In this document: positions 57,851 through 64,000 of the stretch, one piece after another
Position numbering within the stretch: the stretch's first letter is position 1
Layout of the letters: the number at the start of each line of letters is the position of its first letter
NCBI GenBank assembly: GCA_022925895.1
Contig: JAKSYS010000881.1
Span: 682,001-746,000 of the forward strand
From: Fragilaria crotonensis
Taxonomy: Eukaryota; Bacillariophyta; Fragilariophyceae; Fragilariales; Fragilariaceae
Reading direction: 5' to 3'
Length of the DNA stretch: 64,000 nucleotides
Program-made: the position numbers and the translations under genes
The notes under the pieces: generated by a model
Databases searched by the model: none
Told to the model about the DNA's origin: nothing
Seen by the model: only the letters and a program-made list of their open reading frames with translations

Positions 57851-58507
57851 TTATGGAGATCCAGCCTTGACAATGAGAGAGATGAGAACGAAGCTGAACA
57901 CGAACAAAACGGTGGTATCGTATGGGCTGAAGAAGTATTCTTCACCAACGCTAAGATCGGTACGGATGGCACTCTTGTCAACTTGACTCTTGGCAGATCC
58001 GGTAAGGAAGGTCGCGGTTGGGGTTCCACGTTGTCTGCGCTCAAGTTCAGTGAGGCCATCGTCGTAAACAAAGTTGACCAACTTCTTCGCGCGCTTAGTG
58101 GAAGGAGCGGCGAGGCTGATCTTTGGTTTGGCAGGGATCTTGCCCGTCAACGATGGCAACTTGAAGGCTGGCTTCGCCACAACAACCTTCTTGACAACTG
58201 GTTTAGCAGCAGGCTTGGGGGCGGCCTTGGCAACAACCTTCGCGGCAGGCTTGGCCACGGCCTTAGCGGCAGGCTTGGCCACGGCCTTAGCGGCAGGCTT
58301 GGCCACGGCCTTAGCGACAGGCTTGGCCACGGCCTTAGCGACAGGCTTTGCAACAACCTTGGCAGCAGGCTTGGCAACAACCTTAGCAGCAGGCTTCGCG
58401 ACCTCCTTCTTCGCAACAGGCTTTCCTACGGCACGAGTTGCGAAAGGTGGAGAGAAGGCGCTGGACGAGGCCAAGAGGAGGGTGAGGACGGCGGCGATCG
58501 ACTTCAT
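57851..58507 (-). CDS. Plastid-targeted Lys-Pro-Ala repeat membrane protein, copy 2
   Basis: A 218-residue paralogue of copy 1 (leader MKSIAAVLTLLLASSSAF|SPPFATRAV, then the repeat arm, the conserved FVYDDGLTELERRQRG and FLTGSAKSQ block, and the same C-terminal helix). Its repeat arm is about 21 residues longer. At the DNA level it contains four 24-bp units (GGCCACGGCCTTAGCGGCAGGCTT on the plus strand, about 58251-58350), so arm length probably changes by slippage or unequal exchange. Start is the ATG at 58507; the frame is open to 58564 without ATG. The C-terminal 100 residues are nearly identical between copies, showing recent duplication or gene conversion. Confidence 0.8.
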   Translation of the reverse strand: MKSIAAVLTLLLASSSAFSPPFATRAVGKPVAKKEVAKPAAKVVAKPAAKVVAKPVAKAVAKPVAKAVAKPAAKAVAKPAAKAVAKPAAKVVAKAAPKPAAKPVVKKVVVAKPAFKLPSLTGKIPAKPKISLAAPSTKRAKKLVNFVYDDGLTELERRQRGTPTATFLTGSAKSQVDKSAIRTDLSVGEEYFFSPYDTTVLFVFSFVLISLIVKAGSP

Positions 58508-59456
58508 CTTTGCAACACTTAATGTTAGAAGTTGGGCAAAAGGTGTCTCGAACGCATTTCCCAATCCAAAGGATTTGTTTGATCCGAGTTCAACCTCCTA
58601 GTACGTGCGGCTACGGAGTCCTTGGATAACTCGTAGAATTTAGTACAAGCTCCTAGGATTCTACATACGAAGGGCGGTAGAATCGGTAGACCTCCATCGA
58701 ATACGTCAGGCTCGTCACCTTTGGTAGACTTTGAAGGATTCTAGATAGGTATACGTCAGTATGACGTCATCCAATTGAGAATTCGGAACTAGGTGTACGG
58801 TTGGTGTACGGGCAAATGTCTCCGTAGCCCTTGGAAAGAAAGAAATGTAAGCAACACACACGCGGAGTCCTATTCATAGCAGAGTAACTTCTTCCGGTAG
58901 TAAAGTCTAGCTGGAACTCGTGTATGCATAGGAGTATAGTGTATAGATCATATGATAGGAGATAGGATATATGGTTATATGGATGTGAAATACTCGGTGT
59001 ACTGTAATACAACATACAACTACAATAAAGTACATACCCGAGTTTATCATGCACTGGCATACGATATACGATAGGAGCCCCAACGTAGGTTACAGTACAG
59101 TACAAGTACTCAGTGTTCGGAGTATGCATACAAGGTATGTACAAGGCTGGTTTCATGCTGGACCGTCCTCGTACATCTGGAAACACCTACACATTGCGAT
59201 AATGATTCTTTGAGACCTCTCTGAAATCAAACTCCCTCCATGGGTTATCACCATATAAATCAAACTTCTTCATGTGAAACATCAATCTTCTTTGCATCGC
59301 ATCCTTCAATGTTGAATTGATGCCTTTTAAAGGATTTCATGAGGTTCTTAATCTCATTATACAAAACGTTCGTCTTTTGTATGGGTGATGGGCGATTGTG
59401 CTACAAACTTGAATCCATTTTAGCGACATTGACATGCTTGCCCGCAAGGTGTGCAA
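58508..59456. other. Spacer with GTAC patch and short heptamer repeat
   Basis: Non-coding. It contains the conserved upstream block of copy 2, GATAGGA x2 at 58954-58967 and GTAC-rich sequence at about 58985-59110. Confidence 0.5.
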
Positions 59457-60338
59457 TCATTTGGTTTCTGTCATGCAACGTGGCGCCGGCTCTATGGACA
59501 GGCGCTCCCTCAATTCTGCCAGTGGAGTATCGAATTCCAATTCATAGTAAACATTAAGCAAGTATGATGATTGCTTACTCATTCGTACCGCCCAAGGAAG
59601 ATATTGCTCGTTGAGAATGGTTCTCTCGTCGTCGTTTAGGCGTAACGATCCCACGGTAGCTGATAGGGCAGCAACTGGAAGACCAGTCTGCAAGAGTTCC
59701 AGCCACTTGAGTCCCAGTTCTCCCAAGACAGTGGGAGGCAGGCCGGTCAGTACGTGCCAATAATCATGGCATTGTCTGTACCGTAGCATTATGTACGCCA
59801 ATTCAGGGTCGTCAATGTAGTTGATCTCACTTCTGTCGTCTGGATCAAAACCATGTCCACGCAAAAATTCACCATAGGCTTGGCCGAAAGTAATATTTTC
59901 AGGGTCAGGTGTCGATTCCAGTAGTTCATCAATCGGCAACGTCGCTTTGCTGACAATCGGCTTCTCGTGTAAAATTATCTGTCCCATCGAATCACCCCTC
60001 ATGGTCTCTCTCATTGTCAGCAGAGCCATATGACCAGTGACTTCACCAAGTGAAGCCACGGCATCAGCACGGGCCGGATCGGCAAAGGCCAATGTGGCCG
60101 ATTGAATCGCAATTGCGAGACGTTCCCATGTAGAAGTTAAAGATGAAGATGATGAGTCAGACATGGGACGAGGAGCGCCGTAAAATGGAATTTTACCATC
60201 ACTCAATGATGAATAGGAAAACCGACATGCGATTGAACGTAATGAAGTTGCATGGAATGTATCTGCGCTTCGACCGCTTTGGCGACCGACGGCTCTGCGA
60301 AGACATCCACCGCCAGGACCAACAGTTAGTATCCTCAT
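59457..60338 (-). CDS. COQ4: Ubiquinone biosynthesis protein COQ4
   Basis: COQ4 is a peripheral mitochondrial inner-membrane protein that organises the ubiquinone synthesis complex and takes part in C1 decarboxylation/hydroxylation of the ring. The 293-residue protein has the family metal motif HDxxH(x)11E as HDYWHVLTGLPPTVLGE (His191, Asp192, His195, Glu207). Surrounding family sequence is also present (YGEFLRGHGFDPDDR, LELLQTGLPVAALSATVGSL). The first 60 residues are Arg/Ser-rich and poor in acids, a likely mitochondrial presequence. Single exon; the ATG at 60338 is the natural start. It is divergent from the mitochondrial-type gene at 60586 with only 247 bp between starts. Confidence 0.92.
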   Translation of the reverse strand: MRILTVGPGGGCLRRAVGRQSGRSADTFHATSLRSIACRFSYSSLSDGKIPFYGAPRPMSDSSSSSLTSTWERLAIAIQSATLAFADPARADAVASLGEVTGHMALLTMRETMRGDSMGQIILHEKPIVSKATLPIDELLESTPDPENITFGQAYGEFLRGHGFDPDDRSEINYIDDPELAYIMLRYRQCHDYWHVLTGLPPTVLGELGLKWLELLQTGLPVAALSATVGSLRLNDDERTILNEQYLPWAVRMSKQSSYLLNVYYELEFDTPLAELRERLSIEPAPRCMTETK

Positions 60339-60585
60339 CGTGAATTGTTTTTAATAAACTCCTGGATCCGCAGACCAATTGCAGCATGTGACAATGATTC
60401 GAACAATGCGAAACTGTCACCGAAAAATATTGTGATTCCGCATTCCATATGTACAACTCCCTTCGTCAACGTTGTGCGTTTTGCAGCGACAGCGGAAAAT
60501 CCAGTGAGGGCACATCAGGACTTTCACTTGCATACAGTGTTGGATCTCCTTTGCACGTCTCGTGCTGCCTTTATTCGAGAGTACA
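60339..60585. promoter_or_regulatory. Putative bidirectional promoter between COQ4 and a mitochondrial protein gene
   Basis: The 247 bp between two divergent ATGs, both of whose products have mitochondrial-type presequences. No specific motif is assigned; the role is inferred from geometry. Confidence 0.5.
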
Positions 60586-61449
60586 ATGCAGAGATCTATC
60601 CCTCTGGTGTGGCGACGCGCGATTGGGGCGTCAACGATCGCCAACCTTCGAGCCGTTTTGATCCCTAGTCGAGGCTTCGGTGAGTGATAGTGGTTTTTTC
60701 TATTTTCATATTAACTTGGGCTAATTGTCGTATTATTTTTTATTTTTGAATCAGCCGCTGATGGCAGTGCTTTGCCTGAATCTATCAAACGCATCGGTGT
60801 GGCTAATGTGTTTCCTAATGAATATCCGGGTCAAATCTATGCCTTCAATTGGTGCCTCCATGGCGACGGACTAACCAATATCAAAAAGGCAGCCTTCCGG
60901 ATCACCAAACCTCTTGACCTTAAGGTTGCAGGCCTTGCGCCGCTTGACAAACCCCTTAAGATCAAGGCTGCTCCTGCCAGCAAGATACCAGAAGCCGGAT
61001 CTGATGCCTTGTCATTTGACACGTTTGATGAAGTCTCCCAACGAACCAAGGATCTCTTGTCCTTGTCGAACAAGATGTATTGTCCTGAAGGTGACTTTCC
61101 GGGAACCAGAACTGGAGTTCGTATCATTACCAACTCGGCAACTCTGGCGCCCCAGTTTCTGGCGTACTTGGAAAGAGCGCCACGAAAAGCTCCAGATTCC
61201 CTTCCAATCACTGCATTTGTTTTGGAGGGCGCGGAAGAGGAATTTGCGGGTTATGCGATTGAGGAAGTGGAAGACGAACTCGCAGATGGTACCACAGTCG
61301 CGAAGTCGGTCGCAGCCGTCGTATTGGTTGGGAAGAAGCCAGATATTAAGGTTCTTGTTGCTGGTCTAGAAGCCAGCCAGAAAGGGTTGGCGGCGGATGA
61401 AGCTGAGAGAGCAGCCAAACGTGCGCAGGAAGCGAAGTCCGAGGCATAG
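60586..61449 (+). CDS. Unrecognised protein with mitochondrial presequence (two exons)
   Basis: A 262-residue product from exons 60586-60679 and 60755-61449; the 75-nt intron (GTGAGT...TTTTGAATCAG, phase 1) joins them in frame. Exon 1 encodes MQRSIPLVWRRAIGASTIAN then LRAVLIPSRGF, a classic amphipathic Arg-rich mitochondrial presequence. The mature part has a well-ordered N-terminal domain (IKRIGVANVFPNEYPGQIYA, FNWCLHGDGLTNIKKAAFRI) and a middle segment with CPEGDFPGTRTGVRIIT. A C-terminal domain ends in an Ala/Lys/Glu helix (QKGLAADEAERAAKRAQEA). I do not recognise a family; it is probably a lineage-conserved protein. Sharing a promoter region with COQ4 suggests co-expression with respiratory genes. 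Confidence 0.72.
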
Positions 61450-62684
61450 TAATCAACACCCAGATTAACATTTTATTCTGCAAACAAGTTGGTATTTGGT
61501 GAAGGTTTCCGTCGACATCGCCGATTCAATAGCGAATGTATCTTTTGCTTTTCCAGGTTAAAGAGGCAGTCTATTACAATTTCATGGCTGCCACGCAACG
61601 CGCCACCGAATGTGTCAAGGCAATGTACGATAACCGTAGTTAGAATTACACTTGGAGGTAATTTTGACATTGTTGGACAACTTGCAGCAGTTTATCGAAC
61701 CCTGACGAAAAATGCAAGATACCATCCGAACCTGCCGACTGAAATAACAAAGCTATCCATGTCTGTCTGTTACCACGCACGAGCCACCTTCACATACAGA
61801 AGCCCTGTCTTCGGGATGAAGAATTCTTCTTCAAGATTCTAGTTGTATTCGTCAATGGATGGCAAAGGTAGTGCCTGTTGCCAGTCGATACAAGGTAATC
61901 TGGTGGATCCCAACAAGTGGCACCATAGATGCATTGTTGTGACCTGGCGCCATCTTTCTGAAACCTTGTTAGGTATTGCCATGGCCTGGTAGTGCGTCAG
62001 GCTCATTGGAGCAGCTCACGACTGTCGAGATTGACAGAAATGGATGCACTGTTCAAAGGCTGTACAGTTGCACCATAGTAGAGGGACTCTCACTTCATCC
62101 AGTAGCTTGTTTGCTTGCATCCTCAACCTGGAGAATACTTCATCAGACCTTATTCGCCCAAGAACACATGGGTGACCACCTCTGGAATGATTTCCAAGTG
62201 AAAATGATGAAGTTGGGTAAGGGCTAAACTCAATCATGACAACAATTTTGCCATCATTGGGCAATCTTTATCTAACACAGCTTCAGTATCCATGTTTTGG
62301 AGTCGTTGGAAGGTCCAGCATATGCATAGAGAGAGCATTAGGGCGATCCTTACGACTAACAAAACTTGCATACAAAAACAGAACTTGCAGCCAATTTTGT
62401 TAATTACAGTCCTTACGAACAAAACTTGTCCCACAAAACTTGCAGCATGTTTTGGGAAACCGGGTTACATGGTCTATTATCACGAAATTTGCAGCAAGTT
62501 TTGTTCGCCTCCGGGTTAACAAAACTTGCAGTGCAACTTTGAAGTTTTCATCAAGATCGTGACACAAACAATCCACTGCTGTCGTGTTGCTATTGATGCC
62601 AACAAGGGCAGGAATTCTTCATCCTCCTCAACAACTCCTCCATTCGTCCAACATTCCTTTATTTCATCTCCCCTTCTATAAACG
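61450..62684. other. Spacer and 5' end of Harbinger element
   Basis: No host gene recognised. The right part (from about 62358) carries short repeats that are probably the subterminal region of the Harbinger element. Confidence 0.5.
62358..62532. repeat. Repeated AACAAAACTTGCAG motifs, candidate subterminal repeats
   Basis: The word ACAAAACTTG occurs at 62359, 62419, 62433 and 62520, with a variant near 62380, and in inverted form (GCAAGTTTTGT) at 62494. Clustered direct and inverted copies 150-330 bp upstream of a transposase frame are typical of transposase-binding subterminal sites. Confidence 0.65.
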
Positions 62685-64000
62685 ATGGGAGCTGTTCAAA
62701 GTACTGAAAAAGATGACCTTGCAACTCAAGCTGCTAAAGTCATTAAAAGCATCTATGGCGGGGGTGGCAACGACTCACGTCCAATCGAAGAATGCTTGTG
62801 CTACAATGATGACCGCACATTGAATCAACTTCTGTATCAAGAATATCAGCAAAGAGAAGAAGATGAGGAGGATGCAAGAAGGAAACTTCAATTCATGCAC
62901 TTGCAGTTTGCACTTGGAGCAACAGATTAGGCGAAGGCACAATTGAAGAATGCACTAGAGCCACCTACCAAACGAGCGAGAATGCAACACCCAAAATTTT
63001 TCACTGACCCAACAACTGGAAATCCTTGCTCTGTCACGCCAAAACTTAGTCTATGGTGGATACTCTACATGCAAGATCCACAGCCTGATAATCCTCAATG
63101 GGCCAAGACCTTTAGGAAGCGATTTCGATTGCCGTACAACTCTTTCCTTCATCTACTGCAAATGGTTGAAAACGAAAGGGCTGTTTCGGGTGGTATGTTT
63201 CACAGATGGAGAGTTGATGGCACATGCAAGAACAGAAAAGTAAGTCCTATCGAACTATTAGTATTGGGTAGCTTACGTTACCTTGGTCGAGGGTGGACGT
63301 TTGATGATCTGGAGGAGTCGACTTTTATTGACAAGGAGGTGCACCGCGTTTTCTTTCACAAATTCGTGGAGTTCGGCGCCAAGAAGCTGTATCCCCTATA
63401 TGTGACAACCAATTCTACGTTAGAGGAATTACGAGACTGCGAACGTGAGTACAGAAATGCAGGCTTTCCTGGTTGCATCGGCAGCACGGATGCAACACAC
63501 ATACCTCTTGAGAAGATGTCATTTGGATTAAGGCAAGCGCATCTTGGATACAAGATGCCTTGCACCACTCGTACGTACAATTTGACGGTCAATCACCGTC
63601 GCAAGATATTGCACACCACGACAGGCCATCCTGGAAGGTGGAATGATAAAACTCTCGTACGATATGATGGCTTCATGCATCAACTCCGAGAAGGTGAGTT
63701 TGATTCCACGATGTCGTTTGTTTTGTCGAACAAAAGTGGAAGCGATGTCACAATCAAGGGTGCATACGTAATTGTCGACAATGGCTACCTGAAATGGCCT
63801 ACAACTGTGCCTCCATTGAAGCATTCTATGAATCGCAGTGAGATTCGATTCTCCCAATGGCTCGAATCCTTGCGAAAGGATGTCGAGTGTGCGTTTGGAA
63901 TATTGAAAGGACGATGGCGAGTTCTCAAGACAGGAATTAGGATGCACAATAGCGAAGTTGCAGATAATATCTGGCTGACGTGTTGTGCTCTGCACAACCT
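62685..64000 (+). mobile_element. PIF/Harbinger transposase, nearly intact, cut by window end
   Basis: A DDE_Tnp_4 transposase running off the window. Translation from the ATG at 62685 (MGAVQSTEKDDLATQAAKVI) is continuous to 64000 apart from one in-frame TAG at 62928-62930. The catalytic residues are visible: Asp in GCIGSTDATHIPL, Asp in YVIVDNGYLKWP and Glu in VECAFGILKGRWRVLK. WAKTFRKRFRLPYNSFLHLL and VSPIELLVLGSLRYLGRGWT correspond to the helix-turn-helix region before the core. The window stops in the usual C-terminal CCALHNL motif. The TAG is one transition from CAG (Gln). Harbinger elements usually need a second Myb-like protein, which would lie outside the window. Confidence 0.88.

Noticed and set aside
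56579-58601. Ala/Thr/Leu-rich plus-strand frames
   Set aside because: Antisense of the AKPxAKVV repeat proteins; the minus-strand products have leaders and membrane helices and are duplicated, the antisense ones have no such features.

Overview
The window is a nuclear segment of a photosynthetic stramenopile, most likely a pennate diatom. Several predicted proteins carry a signal peptide ending in an ASAF-like motif (SSSAF|SPP, LTSAF|L, VKA|F), the bipartite plastid-targeting signal of algae with secondary red plastids. Introns are short GT-AG introns of about 60-95 nt, often with a CTAAC branch site. The repeats fit as well: a Copia element, Harbinger transposases and a diatom-type tyrosine recombinase.

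Layout. 0-0.4 kb: tail of a tyrosine-recombinase element. 1.0-7.0 kb: NUP155-type nucleoporin, convergent with a cytochrome b5 protein. 7.6 kb: tiny membrane-peptide gene. 8.7-16.5 kb: very young Copia LTR element with a perfect 5-bp target duplication. 17.3-19.7 kb: membrane-anchored guanine/cytosine-deaminase-like enzyme, convergent with a Gln-rich HMG-box protein. 20.7-29.5 kb: full-length 8.8-kb LINE with a 15-bp target duplication. 29.5-32 kb: AT-rich repeats. 32-35.5 kb: SLC49/FLVCR-like transporter. 36.5-37.6 kb: dead Harbinger copy. 39.1-41.0 kb: class-V PLP enzyme, convergent with a second HMG-box protein. 41.8-45.0 kb: MSH4. 47.0-48.4 kb: heptamer satellites. 48.8-52.5 kb: AzgA-type purine permease, convergent with a patatin-like lipase. 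53.1-55.7 kb: TPR-J protein, convergent with a plastid-targeted DUF1415-like protein. 56.5-58.5 kb: tandem duplicate of a Lys/Pro/Ala-repeat plastid membrane protein. 59.5-61.4 kb: COQ4, divergent from an unrecognised mitochondrial protein. 62.4-64 kb: nearly intact Harbinger transposase running off the window.

Host genes form five tightly convergent pairs with gaps of 30-183 bp. They look like ordinary housekeeping genes; no operon-like pathway cluster is evident, although four plastid-targeted genes lie together at 51-58.5 kb.

The most unusual feature is in the spacers. Short tandem repeats have a period of exactly seven bases at many unrelated loci, including one perfect array of about 154 copies. 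The same spacers hold dense clusters of GTAC palindromes, usually in the 5' flanks of genes.
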